This document shows, piece by piece, positions 46,367-53,871 of a stretch of 53,871 nt of DNA. This stretch comes from Rubrivivax gelatinosus (GTDB taxonomy: Bacteria > Pseudomonadota > Gammaproteobacteria > Burkholderiales > Burkholderiaceae_C), in NCBI RefSeq assembly GCF_016583785.1, contig NZ_NRRU01000026.1, positions 1-53,871 of the forward strand. The letters are read 5' to 3'. Made by a program: the position numbers and the translations under genes. Position 1 is the stretch's first letter, and the number at the start of each line of letters is the position of its first letter. Under the pieces are notes generated by a model. The model was given only the letters and a program-made list of their open reading frames with translations, had not been told where the DNA came from and searched no databases.

Positions 46367-47800
46367 TACCCCGCGCCGCCGCCCGGGCGCGCGGCCCGGC
46401 TGGCCGACAGCGCGCGCCGCATCGCGCCGCTGGCCTGGCCGGTGTTCATAGGCCAGCTCTCGGTGCTGGCCTTCAGCACCGTCGACACCGTGCTCGTCGC
46501 GCGCCATTCGGCTTCCGACCTGGCAGCGCTGGCGGTCGGCAGCGCCGCCTACATCACCACCTTCGTCGGCTTCATGGGCGTGGTGATGGCGCTGGCGCCC
46601 ATCGTCGGCCAGCTCTTCGGTGCCGGCCGCCACGCCGACGCCGGGCGCCAGCTGCACCAGGCGGTCTGGATCGCGCTCTTCTTCGCCGCCATCGGCTGCA
46701 CGCTGCTGGTCTTCCCGACGCCTTTTCTGGCGCTCGCCAACGCGACGCCCGAACAGGCGGACAAGGTGCGCGGCTACCTGCTGGCGCTGGCGGTGGCACT
46801 GCCGGCCTCGCTGCTGTTCACCGCCTACCGCGCGTTCAACGTCGCGGTCTCGCGGCCCAAGGCGGTGATGGCGCTGCAGATCGGCGCGCTGGCGCTGAAG
46901 ATCCCGTTGTCGACGGCGCTGGTCTTCGGCGTGCCGGCGCTGGGCGTGCCCGAGCTGGGCGTGCTGGGCTGCGGCATCGCCACCGCGGTGGCGATGTGGG
47001 CACAGACCGTCGCAGGTTATGCGCTGCTGCGCCGCGACCCGTTCTACGGCGCCTTCCACCTCGGCGGGCGGGTGCTCGACGCGCCCGACCGCCCGGCGAT
47101 CTGGGCCCAGCTGCGCCTGGGGCTGCCGTCGGGCGCGGCGGTGCTGGTCGAGGTCTCGGGCTTCACCTTCATGGCGATCTTCATCGCCCGGCTCGGCGAG
47201 ACGCCGGTGGCCGGGCACCAGATCGCGGCCAACCTGGTGTCGCTGCTGTTCATGCTGCCGTTGGCGATCGCCAACGGCGCCTCGACGCTGGTGGCGCAGC
47301 GCATCGGCGCGCTCGACGCCAGCGCGGCCCGGCGCCTGGGCTGGCACGGCGTCGTCATCGGCGCCGGGCTCGCGGCCTTCAACGGCGGGCTGCTGTTCCT
47401 GCTGCGCGAGCCGGTGGTCGGGCTCTACACCGGCGACGCGGCGGTGGTCGCGGCGGCGCTGCCGCTGCTGGCCTTCGTCGCCGTCTTCCACATCGCCGAC
47501 GCGATGCAGACGGTGGCCGCCTTCGTGCTGCGTGCCTGGCGCATCGCCACCGTGCCGCTGGTCATCAATGCCACCGCGCTCTGGGGCGTGGGCCTGGGCG
47601 GCGGCTACCTGCTCGCCTTCGACCCGGCCGGCGTGCTGCCGGCGGCGCTGCACGGCGCCCGCGGCTTCTGGGTCGCGTCCACCGTGGGCCTGATCCTGAC
47701 CGCGGCGGCGCTGACCGCCTTCCTCGCCTGGACGATGCGCCGGCAACGGCTTGTGAGTCCGGGCGGCTCCCGCCGCCCGGACTCACAAGCCGGCGGCTGA
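46223..47800 (+). CDS. MATE-family multidrug/cation efflux transporter with repeat-derived ends
   Basis: 525 aa from TTG 46223, which has GGAGGG 7 nt upstream; TTG 46151 (549 aa, overlapping the previous stop) is the alternative. The MATE core (about residue 55 on) has twelve hydrophobic helices: LAWPVFIGQLSVLAFSTVDT, YITTFVGFMGVVMALAPIVG, TPVAGHQIAANLVSLLFMLP. Na+- or H+-coupled export of cationic compounds is the family role. A MATE protein is normally 440-480 aa; the excess here is N-terminal 24-residue repeats plus a C-terminal RLVSPGGSRRPDSQAGG tail written by an inverted repeat. No ATG or GTG start lies between the repeats and TM1, so translation must enter within the repeats. Confidence 0.88.
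   Translation: MSPQDLSGAHSRLAGPADRPEGAPSSPQDLSGAQSRLAGPADRPEGAPYPAPPPGRAARLADSARRIAPLAWPVFIGQLSVLAFSTVDTVLVARHSASDLAALAVGSAAYITTFVGFMGVVMALAPIVGQLFGAGRHADAGRQLHQAVWIALFFAAIGCTLLVFPTPFLALANATPEQADKVRGYLLALAVALPASLLFTAYRAFNVAVSRPKAVMALQIGALALKIPLSTALVFGVPALGVPELGVLGCGIATAVAMWAQTVAGYALLRRDPFYGAFHLGGRVLDAPDRPAIWAQLRLGLPSGAAVLVEVSGFTFMAIFIARLGETPVAGHQIAANLVSLLFMLPLAIANGASTLVAQRIGALDASAARRLGWHGVVIGAGLAAFNGGLLFLLREPVVGLYTGDAAVVAAALPLLAFVAVFHIADAMQTVAAFVLRAWRIATVPLVINATALWGVGLGGGYLLAFDPAGVLPAALHGARGFWVASTVGLILTAAALTAFLAWTMRRQRLVSPGGSRRPDSQAGG
47747..47792 (+). repeat. Perfect 21-bp inverted repeat inside the MATE 3' end
   Basis: Arms 47747-47767 and 47772-47792 are exactly complementary over 21 bp with a 4-nt loop (TCCC). 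It codes the last residues of the MATE protein, and the stop TGA (47798-47800) follows 5 bp later. No T-tract follows; it could be a terminator-like or mRNA 3'-end stabilising hairpin, or a mobile palindromic element that extended the frame. Confidence 0.93.
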
Positions 47801-48012
47801 ACGTAGGGCTCCCCCGAGCCCCCTCCGGGAGGGTGCTCCAGCTGGTTCGACGGCTCCCTCCAGCCTCCCTCCGTGAGGGAGGCTCCAGTCAGTCTGACAA
47901 GGGCTGTTGCGCGGTTGCGCCTGCGCCCATCCGTTCTCGGCCGAACGGCCGGAACTCGGCACCTCACTGATCCCTCGGTATTGGCCGCGGCCGGCTTGTG
48001 CCGCGCCGGCGC
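47801..48012. repeat. Convergent gap with palindromic elements (MATE / histidine kinase)
   Basis: 212 bp without a gene. It contains CCCTCCGGGAGGG (47821-47833), a perfect 10-bp hairpin AGCCTCCCTC-CGT-GAGGGAGGCT (47862-47884), and repeated CTCC/GGAG tracts that look like REP sequence. No T-tract. Confidence 0.7.
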
Positions 48013-49419
48013 CTAGGCCAGCTGCCCGCGCGGCAGCGACAGCGTGAAGCAGCTGCCGCCGCCTTCGCGCGGCGTGCAGCGCACGCTGCCGCCGTGGCGC
48101 TCGGCGATCTGGCGCACCAGCGCCAGCCCCAGGCCGACACCGCCTTCGCGCTCGGCGTGCCCGGGCAGGCGGAAGAAGGGCTCGAAGATGCGTTCGCGGT
48201 AAGCCTCGGGCACGCCGGGGCCGCGATCGGCAACCCGCACCTCGGCGCGGTCGCCGGCGCTGGCGACCTCGGCGTGCACGTCCTCGCCGCCATAGCGGCG
48301 CGCGTTCTCCAGCAGGTTGCGGATCGCGCGGCGCAGCAGGCGTTCGTCGCCGGCGACGCGCAGGTCCTCGCCCTGGGCGCTGGCCTGCACACGAGCGGCC
48401 TCCTCGGCGGCGACCGCGAGCAGGTCGACCGGGTCGCGCCGGTCCAGCGTGATCGCGGCGTCCAGCCGGCTCGCCAGCAGCACTTCCTCGACCAGGGCGT
48501 CGAGTTCACCGATGTTGGTGTCGATCTCGCGCCGCAGCGCGTCGCGCTGCTCGGGCGTGGCCTCGTCGGCCATCGACACCGCCATCTTCAGCCGCGCCAG
48601 CGGCGAACGCAGCTCGTGGCTGGCGTTGGCGAGCAGGCTCTGGTGCGAGCGCAGCAGCACCTCGATGCGCGCCGCCGCCTGGTTGAAGCTGGCGCCGAGC
48701 GCGGCGATCTCGTCGCGGCCGTCCTCGGCCACACGCTGCTGCAGATGGCCGGCACCGAAAGCCTCGACGCCGCGCTTGAGCGCCTCCAGGCGCCGCGTCA
48801 GCCGGCGCACCACCGGATAGGCCCCGGCCGCGACCGCCGCGAACAGCACGACCAGCAGCGCCGCCAGGCCGATGCCGTCGAAGGCCGGGCCCGGCGGCAG
48901 CCAGGGCGAATGCGGCGCCATGGGGCCGAAACCCGGCTGGCCGCCATCGACTCCCGGGCCGCCCGGCCCGATGTCGCCCGGCCCGCCGGGGTCGCCGCCG
49001 GCGCCATCGGGCCGCGGCATGCCGCCGCGCATCAGCGAGGGCCGCAGCACCCACAGCGTGCGGCCGTCGGCGAGCCGGATCGGATAGGCGCGCCCGGCGC
49101 CGGGGCCCGTGCCCTGGCGGCGCTGGAACGAGTCGGACGCACCGATGCGCTGGCCGCGGGCGTCGTCCAGCGCCATCGGCAGGCGCAGGCGCTCCGACCA
49201 TTCGCGCAGCGCCTCGGCCTGCACCTGCGGCGGCGCATGCGCGCCCGGCAGCGAGCGCTGCAGCAGCTCGCCCCAGGCGGCGACGCGCTCCTGCAGCGTG
49301 CTCTGGGCGCGCGCGCGCTCCTGATCGAGGTGGTTCTGCAGCAGCCAGACCGACACCAGCGCGAACAGCGCCAGCGCCGCCACCACCGTCAGGTAGATGC
49401 GGATGTAGAGCGAACGCAT
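48013..49419 (-). CDS. Sensor histidine kinase (CpxA/EnvZ-like)
   Basis: 468 aa. TM1 8-27; periplasmic sensor region about 28-183 that includes a very Gly/Pro-rich stretch (132-168, GAGGDPGGPGDIGPGGPG); TM2 184-204; HAMP 205-255; HisKA with phospho-His268 in ASHELRSPLARLK; HATPase with N box NLLENARRYGG, G1 DRGPGVPE and G2 GVGLGLALVRQIAERHGG. All catalytic boxes are intact. It lies 52 bp downstream of the response regulator gene on the same strand, with a Spy/CpxP-like gene first: the order of a Cpx-type envelope stress system. Confidence 0.94.
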   Translation of the reverse strand: MRSLYIRIYLTVVAALALFALVSVWLLQNHLDQERARAQSTLQERVAAWGELLQRSLPGAHAPPQVQAEALREWSERLRLPMALDDARGQRIGASDSFQRRQGTGPGAGRAYPIRLADGRTLWVLRPSLMRGGMPRPDGAGGDPGGPGDIGPGGPGVDGGQPGFGPMAPHSPWLPPGPAFDGIGLAALLVVLFAAVAAGAYPVVRRLTRRLEALKRGVEAFGAGHLQQRVAEDGRDEIAALGASFNQAAARIEVLLRSHQSLLANASHELRSPLARLKMAVSMADEATPEQRDALRREIDTNIGELDALVEEVLLASRLDAAITLDRRDPVDLLAVAAEEAARVQASAQGEDLRVAGDERLLRRAIRNLLENARRYGGEDVHAEVASAGDRAEVRVADRGPGVPEAYRERIFEPFFRLPGHAEREGGVGLGLALVRQIAERHGGSVRCTPREGGGSCFTLSLPRGQLA

Positions 49420-49471
49420 CAGCCCAGCACCCTGGCGGCAGCCGGCCGCGCAGTCGACCCGCGGCGCGCGC

Positions 49472-50179
49472 TCACGAGTCCGCGTCCTGCTTCTTGGCGA
49501 AGACGTAGCCCGCGCCGCGCACCGTCAGCACGCGCTTGGGGTTCTTCGGGTCTTCCTCGATGACGGCGCGGACGCGCGAGATGTGCACGTCGATGCTGCG
49601 GTCGAAGGCCTCCAGCGGATGGCCCTTGAGCGCGTCCATGATCTGGTCGCGCGAGAGCACCCGCCCCGGGCTCTGGGCGAGCACGACGAGCAGGTCGAAC
49701 TGGTGGCTGGTCAGGTCGCAGGGCTGACCGTCCAGGCGCGCCTGGCGCGCGCCCAGGTCGACCTCGAGGCGGCCGAAACGCAGCACCTCGTCGCCGGAGG
49801 GCTCGGGCGCGGAGCGGCGCAGCAGCGCCTTCACGCGCGCCAGCAGCTCGCGCGGCTCGAAAGGCTTGGGCAGGTAGTCGTCAGCGCCGAGCTCCAGGCC
49901 GACGATGCGGTCCATCGGCTCGCCGCGCGCGGTCAGCATCAACAGCGGCAGGCGGCGTGTGCGCGGGTCCGAGCGCAACTCGCGCGTGAGGTCCAGGCCG
50001 TCGCCGTCGGGCAGCATCAGGTCCAGCAGCAACGCCTCGTAGCCGCGCAGCCGCAGCTGCTCGCGGCCGGCGGCCAGCGAACCCGCGGTGTCGACCTCGA
50101 AGCCGTTGCGGCGCAGGTAGTCGCCGACCATCGTCGTCAGGCGGGAATCGTCGTCGATCAGCAGCAAACGGCTCGTCAC
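49472..50179 (-). CDS. OmpR/PhoB-family response regulator (CpxR-like)
   Basis: 235 aa. Receiver domain with acidic pocket DDD (9-11), phospho-acceptor Asp53 in LLLDLMLPDGDG, Thr in LMLTARGE and Lys in YLPKPFEPRELL; linker; winged-helix output domain (about 132-230) with SRDQIMDALKGHPLEAFDRSI and RVLTVRGAGYVFAK. It regulates transcription once phosphorylated by the kinase downstream. Targets are probably the adjacent spy-like gene and envelope factors (inference). Confidence 0.95.
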   Translation of the reverse strand: MTSRLLLIDDDSRLTTMVGDYLRRNGFEVDTAGSLAAGREQLRLRGYEALLLDLMLPDGDGLDLTRELRSDPRTRRLPLLMLTARGEPMDRIVGLELGADDYLPKPFEPRELLARVKALLRRSAPEPSGDEVLRFGRLEVDLGARQARLDGQPCDLTSHQFDLLVVLAQSPGRVLSRDQIMDALKGHPLEAFDRSIDVHISRVRAVIEEDPKNPKRVLTVRGAGYVFAKKQDADS

Positions 50180-50191
50180 GGGGCGCTCTCA

Positions 50192-50225
50192 AACGAAAAG
50201 AGCCCCGTGGCCGGAGCCGCGGGGC
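50192..50225 (-). terminator. Hairpin with T-rich tail between spy-like gene and response regulator
   Basis: On the minus strand a 10-bp stem with one G·U pair (GCCCCGCGGC / GCCACGGGGC, TCCG loop) is followed by TCTTTTC. It could partly end transcription after the spy-like gene, giving more spy-like mRNA than regulator mRNA. Confidence 0.6.
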
Positions 50226-50281
50226 GAAGGCTTCATTTCAAAGCCACAGGAGGAAAAGGATAACGATGGCAGGGCGGCGTG

Positions 50282-50854
50282 TCAGCGCCTGGGGCGATCG
50301 CCCGGGCCGCGCTCGTGCCGGTCGGCCAGCGCTTCACGGCGCTCGGCGAGCCTCTCGGCGATCTCTTTGCGCTGCTCGGCGTTCAGCACATGGCTGGCGT
50401 CGAGCATCGCCTGCGTCATGCGCTGGCTGGCCTTGTCGTGCTGGGCGAGCATCTGCTGGCGCAGCGCCTCGACCGCCTTGGCATCGACGCTGGGCTGGGC
50501 GAAGAGCTCGGCCATCTGCTCGCTCAGGCGGCGCTGGTCAGCGCGCTGCTTGCCCATGTCGTCGAAGGCGGAGCCGACGATCTCGCGGATCTGCTTGCGC
50601 TGCGCGGTCGTCGCGTCGACGTCGTCGAGCAGGCGCTGCAGCATGTGCGGGTTGCCGAACAGCGGCATGCCGCCGAGCGGCCCCATCGACGGGCCACCCA
50701 TCGGGCCGCCGGCCGGCATGCCGGCAGCGCAGGCGGGCCCGGCGGGCGGGGCGCCGGCCGGCGCGGCAGAGGCTGCGGCGGCACCGGCGACGAAGACGGC
50801 GGCGACCAGGGTCTTGCAGGGAATCGAGCTGAAACTGAAGGTCTTGGAGGACAT
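50282..50854 (-). CDS. Spy/CpxP-family periplasmic protein, Met/Gly-rich
   Basis: 190 aa. Signal peptide (cleavage near ASA, residue 30). A flexible Gly/Pro/Met-rich region (35-71; MPAGGPMGGPSMGPLGGMP) precedes a helical LTXXQ-type domain with the two family motifs (ATTAQRKQI, 81-89; LNAEQRKEI, 157-165). CpxP/Spy proteins are ATP-independent periplasmic chaperones, and CpxP also inhibits the sensor kinase. ATG 50854 is chosen at MSSKTF because the signal peptide starts there; an in-frame ATG at 50896 exists. It is first in the operon with the response regulator and kinase, consistent with feedback control. Confidence 0.9.
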   Translation of the reverse strand: MSSKTFSFSSIPCKTLVAAVFVAGAAAASAAPAGAPPAGPACAAGMPAGGPMGGPSMGPLGGMPLFGNPHMLQRLLDDVDATTAQRKQIREIVGSAFDDMGKQRADQRRLSEQMAELFAQPSVDAKAVEALRQQMLAQHDKASQRMTQAMLDASHVLNAEQRKEIAERLAERREALADRHERGPGDRPRR

Positions 50855-50957
50855 CGCGGCACCTGTTGGTTCGGTTCGTGACGGTATGGCCCTCACTGTG
50901 CCCGGACCCGGTATCCGGGCCGTGCCGCCCGGGTAAAGAACTTTGTCGGCCGCGCGC

Positions 50958-51881
50958 TCAGGGGCGCGCCGGCTGCACGCGCACCAGGCGGCGCTCGAGG
51001 CGGAAACCCGGCGTGGCGCTGCTCAGGTCGAGCCGGATCAGCAGCCCGCTGACGCGGTCGATGACGATCGCTCCCTCGAGCCGCGAGCTGACTTCGCCGT
51101 TCTCGGCGTCGCCGAAGAGTTCGACCACGGCGACGTCGAAGGCGCGCCCGGCGATCATCTGCCGGCCGGTGGCGACCACCTGGCCACGCACCAGGGCGCG
51201 TGCGTACGGGTCGCCGGAGATGCGGATCTCGCCGCTGAGCACGTCGCCGAGCGCGATGTCACGCCGGAACAGGCGCTGCCACTGCAGTTCGCCGGCTGGC
51301 GCGGCGACGATGTTGCCCAGGCGGTCCTGGCGCCAGGGCCGCCGCGGCGTGGCCTCGCCGACGCCGAACTCGAAGACGTCGCGGCGCAGCGCCATCACCT
51401 GCAGCGACCATTCGCCCGAGTTGCCGCGGGCGCTGCTGCGCTCCTCGTACACCAGGCGCTCGCCGGGCGCGATCGGCAGCGTCGCCGCGCGTTCCGGCGA
51501 CAGCTCCATCGTCGTCGGGCAGCCGCGTTCGGCGGTCACGGTACGCAGCGCCTCGTAGCGCCCCTTGAGTTGCGCCAGTTCCTGGGCCTCGTGGCCGTTC
51601 GGGCGCAGCGCGAACAGCGCCGGCCAGAAGATGCTGACGCTGACGCCGAGCGCGACGATGTTGCGCCCGGCGATCTCGTCGACGGCGTAGGCGACTTCGG
51701 CCGCACGCTGCTGCACGGCATCACTCTCGTCGGCCAGGCGCGTGCAGTCCCAGCGCGCGAACTCGGCCGGGTCGGCGGCCGCGGGCGGCACTTCGCCGGA
51801 ACGCGTGGCGCAGCCGGCGACGGACAGGCCAACGAGGCAGGCGGCAAGACGGGTCGGCAGGCTCGGCATGGGACGCGGCAT
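50958..51881 (-). CDS. Hypothetical outer-envelope lipoprotein
   Basis: 307 aa. Lipobox SVAGC (Cys24) after MPRPMPSLPT; ATG 51881 has GAGGG 4 nt upstream, ATG 51869 is possible. After the Cys comes a region with WDCTRLADESDAVQQRAAEV (about 44-63), a short hydrophobic patch (IVALGVSVSIFWPALFAL), then a beta-rich C-terminal half (YEERSSARGNSGEWSLQVMA; GRAFDVAVVELFGDAENG; GAIVIDRVSGLLIRLDL). The pattern resembles DUF3108/TapB-like secreted beta proteins, but I cannot assign a family. It lies upstream of the spy-like operon (103 bp). Confidence 0.8.
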   Translation of the reverse strand: MPRPMPSLPTRLAACLVGLSVAGCATRSGEVPPAAADPAEFARWDCTRLADESDAVQQRAAEVAYAVDEIAGRNIVALGVSVSIFWPALFALRPNGHEAQELAQLKGRYEALRTVTAERGCPTTMELSPERAATLPIAPGERLVYEERSSARGNSGEWSLQVMALRRDVFEFGVGEATPRRPWRQDRLGNIVAAPAGELQWQRLFRRDIALGDVLSGEIRISGDPYARALVRGQVVATGRQMIAGRAFDVAVVELFGDAENGEVSSRLEGAIVIDRVSGLLIRLDLSSATPGFRLERRLVRVQPARP

Positions 51882-51941
51882 TGTGCCCTCAGCGCCGGGC
51901 GCCGCAAACCCGAAGGGCCGCGGCGCGGCGGCGGTGGGTAT

Positions 51942-52214
51942 TCAGCTGCCGGCCGGAGCCGAGGCGGCGGCCGGGCCGCGCGCCCCGCCGCGGCGTTCGC
52001 CCATGCGCTTCTTGGCGGCCTCGCGCTCCTCGGGCGTCATCTGCTGCCAGCGCTGGCGCAGCTTCTCGCGCGCCTGGGCCTGCTGTTCGGGCGTCATCGA
52101 CTCCCACTTCTCCTTCAGCGCTTCGCGCCGTTCGGGGGTCGCACCCTGGGCGAAGGTGGCGCTGGCGGCCGTCGCGGCGACGGCCAGCAGCAGGGCCGGG
52201 ATGAATTTGTGCAT
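51942..52214 (-). CDS. Small periplasmic DUF3106/Spy-like helical protein
   Basis: 90 aa. Signal peptide 1-22 (ATFA/QG). The body is two copies of a charged helix-loop pattern: WESMTPEQQAQAREKLRQRW and WQQMTPEEREAAKKRMGERR, as in DUF3106 or LTXXQ proteins, then an Ala/Ser/Gly tail. Probably periplasmic; possibly a metal- or stress-related relative of the Spy-like protein 1.4 kb away. ATG 52214 begins MHKFIPALLL. It diverges from the secreted hypothetical at 52327. Confidence 0.82.
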   Translation of the reverse strand: MHKFIPALLLAVAATAASATFAQGATPERREALKEKWESMTPEQQAQAREKLRQRWQQMTPEEREAAKKRMGERRGGARGPAAASAPAGS

Positions 52215-52326
52215 GACGAAACTCCTTCGATGACAGACGACACTGCCCGCTTCAATGCGGCACGCACGGGCGCCGTTGACGACAGCATGCCTCAGGCGCG
52301 CAAAGAAACGTGTCCGCGGCGCTAGC

Positions 52327-52890
52327 ATGGCTCGGAGCCGACTTCGATCCGCCGCGCCCATGCCCTGCCCCGCCCTGCCCGCCTTCACGCTCGCCTGCCT
52401 CGCCGCGCTGCTGCCCGCGGGCGCGGCGGCCGACTGCACCGTCGTCTTCGGCCAGGGGCGCCAGGTGGCGGCCGACGACGGCGCCGGCGCGCGCCAGTGG
52501 GACGGCGTCAACCTGAGCTTCAACAGCCGCGTCGCGCAGGCGCTGGGCGAACGCGGAGAGGCCGTCGTGCCGCTGGTGGCGCCGGTGGCGGCGATCGAGG
52601 TCGGTGCCACCGTGCGCGCGATGCTGGCGCGAGCCCGCGCCGAGGGCTGCAGCCGGGTGGTCGAGACGACGCTGTTCGCCGACGCCGAGGCCGACATGCT
52701 GGTCGCCCGGCTGCGCGAGTACCCGCTCGAGGACGACGGCAGCGGCACGCTGCGCATCGGCGCACCACGGCTGACGGTCGAGCGCCAGTTCGACCTCAGT
52801 CCGGCGACCCTGAAACGCGTGCGCCCGGCCCAGCTGGGCGCACGCATGGCGGCCGAACTCGTCGAGCAGCGCGCCGCGGCCGCGAAATGA
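52327..52890 (+). CDS. Secreted hypothetical protein
   Basis: 187 aa from ATG 52327 (176 from ATG 52360). Hydrophobic signal sequence PAFTLACLAALLPAGAAA; the mature part begins DCTVVFGQGR and alternates strand and helix (VVPLVAPVAAIEVGATVRAM; VVETTLFADAEADMLVARLREYPL). No family is recognised. Its TGA overlaps the ATG of the APH-like gene (ATGA), so the two are coupled. Confidence 0.78.
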   Translation: MARSRLRSAAPMPCPALPAFTLACLAALLPAGAAADCTVVFGQGRQVAADDGAGARQWDGVNLSFNSRVAQALGERGEAVVPLVAPVAAIEVGATVRAMLARARAEGCSRVVETTLFADAEADMLVARLREYPLEDDGSGTLRIGAPRLTVERQFDLSPATLKRVRPAQLGARMAAELVEQRAAAAK

Positions 52891-53871
52891 ACGCCGCGCC
52901 GGCCGAGCTCGACGACGAGACCCAGGCGCGGCTGGTCGCGCAGGTCGGGGCGGCGCTGGGCGGCGACGGGCCGGTGCAGGCCTTCGAGACCCACGCCTCG
53001 CGCGTGCTCGTGACGCCGGCCTTCGCCTGGAAGTTCAAGAAGCCGATCGCGCCCGGCTTCCTGGACTACCGCACCCGCGCGCAGCGCCGCCACTTCTGCG
53101 CCGAGGAACTGCGCCTGAACCGGCGCCTGGCGCCGGCGCTGTACCTCGAGGTGCTGCCGGTGACGGGCACGGCCGAGGCGCCGCGGCTGGGGGGCGAGGG
53201 CCCGGCGATCGACTGGGTGCTGAAGATGCGCAGCTTCGCCCAGGACGGGCTCTGGGACAGGCTCGCCGCCCGCGGAGCACTCGGCCCGGCGCAGATCGAC
53301 GCGCTCGTCGCGGTGCTCGTGCCCTTCCACGCCAGCGCCGCCGCGGCACCGGCCGACGGCGCCTTCGGCGGCCCGCAGCAGGTGCGCGCGCCGATGCTCG
53401 AGAACCTGGACGCGCTCGACACGCTGCTGGCGGCCGGCCCGGCCGGCGCCCTGCTCGCGCGCCTGCGCGCCTGGGAGCAACAGCGTTTCGCGGCACTGGC
53501 GCCGGTGTTCGCGGCGCGCCTGGACCAGGGCCGCGTGCGCGAGTGCCACGGCGACCTGCACCTGGGCAACGTCGTCGAGATCGAGGGCCGCACGACGATC
53601 TTCGACTGCATCGAGTTCAACGAGGACTTCCGCCGGATCGACGTCGCCAGCGAGGTCGCCTTCATGGCGATGGACCTGCACGCCCACGGCCTGCCGGCGC
53701 TGGCGCAGCGTTTCGTCGACGGCTGGATGGCCGCCAGCGGCGACTACGAGGCGGCGCGAGTGCTGCGCTACTACCTGGTGCACCGGGCGCTGGTGCGCGC
53801 CAAGGTGGCGGCCTTGCGCGCGGCGCAGCCGGGGGCGCCGGCCGAGGCGGCTGCCGACGCGCAGCGTTATC
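52887..53871 (+). CDS. Aminoglycoside-phosphotransferase-like / ATP-binding bifunctional kinase (cut by right edge)
   Basis: Translated from ATG 52887 (overlapping the previous stop) with no stop to the window end; 328 codons seen. The APH-like kinase fold shows AFAWKFKKPI as ATP-site lysine strand, catalytic loop CHGDLHLGNVV (about 222-232) and metal-binding IFDCIEFNEDF (about 239-249), then RRIDVASEVAFMAMDL. This matches the family annotated as bifunctional aminoglycoside phosphotransferase/ATP-binding protein (COG2187 plus COG0645), whose C-terminal P-loop domain would lie beyond the edge. The natural substrate is unknown; antibiotic resistance should not be assumed. Confidence 0.88.
   Translation, partial: MNAAPAELDDETQARLVAQVGAALGGDGPVQAFETHASRVLVTPAFAWKFKKPIAPGFLDYRTRAQRRHFCAEELRLNRRLAPALYLEVLPVTGTAEAPRLGGEGPAIDWVLKMRSFAQDGLWDRLAARGALGPAQIDALVAVLVPFHASAAAAPADGAFGGPQQVRAPMLENLDALDTLLAAGPAGALLARLRAWEQQRFAALAPVFAARLDQGRVRECHGDLHLGNVVEIEGRTTIFDCIEFNEDFRRIDVASEVAFMAMDLHAHGLPALAQRFVDGWMAASGDYEAARVLRYYLVHRALVRAKVAALRAAQPGAPAEAAADAQRY

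Noticed and set aside
52887..53871. Acquired aminoglycoside resistance gene
   Set aside because: The APH-like fold here belongs to a chromosomal bifunctional kinase family common in proteobacteria. Nothing nearby suggests a resistance cassette or integron.

Overview
The window is a chromosomal stretch of a very GC-rich Gram-negative bacterium, most likely a betaproteobacterium of the order Burkholderiales (Rubrivivax/Roseateles/Leptothrix-like). This is inferred from the gene families and neighbourhoods (DUF3717-DUF1289 protein, PEP-CTERM protein, TetR / PCMT-like / TolC / WaaA block, dapA-bamC) and from GC-rich codon use. There is no rRNA, phage, transposase or CRISPR array. It is dense housekeeping chromosome, with about 53 protein genes and one tRNA. 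Because of the high GC, nearly every gene has long antisense or off-frame open frames, which I left out.

Layout. 1-3.0 kb: 5' part of comEC (cut by the left edge), a RidA-family gene, dsbB and a PEP-CTERM protein. 3.2-10.1 kb: parC and parE on the minus strand, with a lytic transglycosylase and a secreted subtilase between them. 10.2-15.7 kb: dadA, then on the plus strand an MFS transporter, a 40-residue membrane microprotein and a methyltransferase joined by stop/start overlaps, then dapA-bamC. 15.8-20.5 kb: a small lipoprotein, a conserved hypothetical coupled to a RoxA-type ribosomal oxygenase, a SlyD-like PPIase, dut, a PEBP protein and an AraC regulator. 20.6-25.9 kb: minus-strand run alaS > GNAT > UPF0149/SEC-C > coaBC. 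25.9-32.2 kb: SIMPL protein, gabT-gabD (GABA to succinate), a degenerate GGDEF protein and a porin. 32.3-42.2 kb: tRNA-Gly(CCC), trmB, uppP, a DUF1439 lipoprotein, tetR, a PCMT-like gene, tolC, waaA, a phosphomannomutase/phosphoglucomutase and an SLC13-type permease. 42.4-47.8 kb: ada-alkA fusion, ogt, an EamA transporter, two small conserved proteins and a MATE transporter whose two ends are made of repeats. 48-53.9 kb: a Cpx-like set (histidine kinase, response regulator, Spy/CpxP-like protein), a lipoprotein, a small DUF3106-like protein, a secreted hypothetical, and an APH-like kinase cut by the right edge.

Functional themes. Envelope maintenance recurs: DsbB, BamC, UppP, WaaA, TolC, porin, lytic transglycosylase and the Cpx-like system. 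So do DNA topology and alkylation repair (ParC/ParE; Ada-AlkA with Ogt) and amino-acid metabolism (DadA, DapA, GabT/GabD).

Most interesting points. (1) At least nine genes have a -10-like hexamer 6-10 nt before the ATG and no Shine-Dalgarno, which suggests leaderless mRNAs. (2) A MATE gene has an N-terminus of three in-frame 72-bp repeats and a C-terminus encoded by a perfect 21-bp inverted repeat. (3) A translationally coupled 40-aa membrane microprotein. (4) A PCMT-like protein without the usual active-site motif, in a TetR-TolC locus with a palindromic operator over the tetR start codon.
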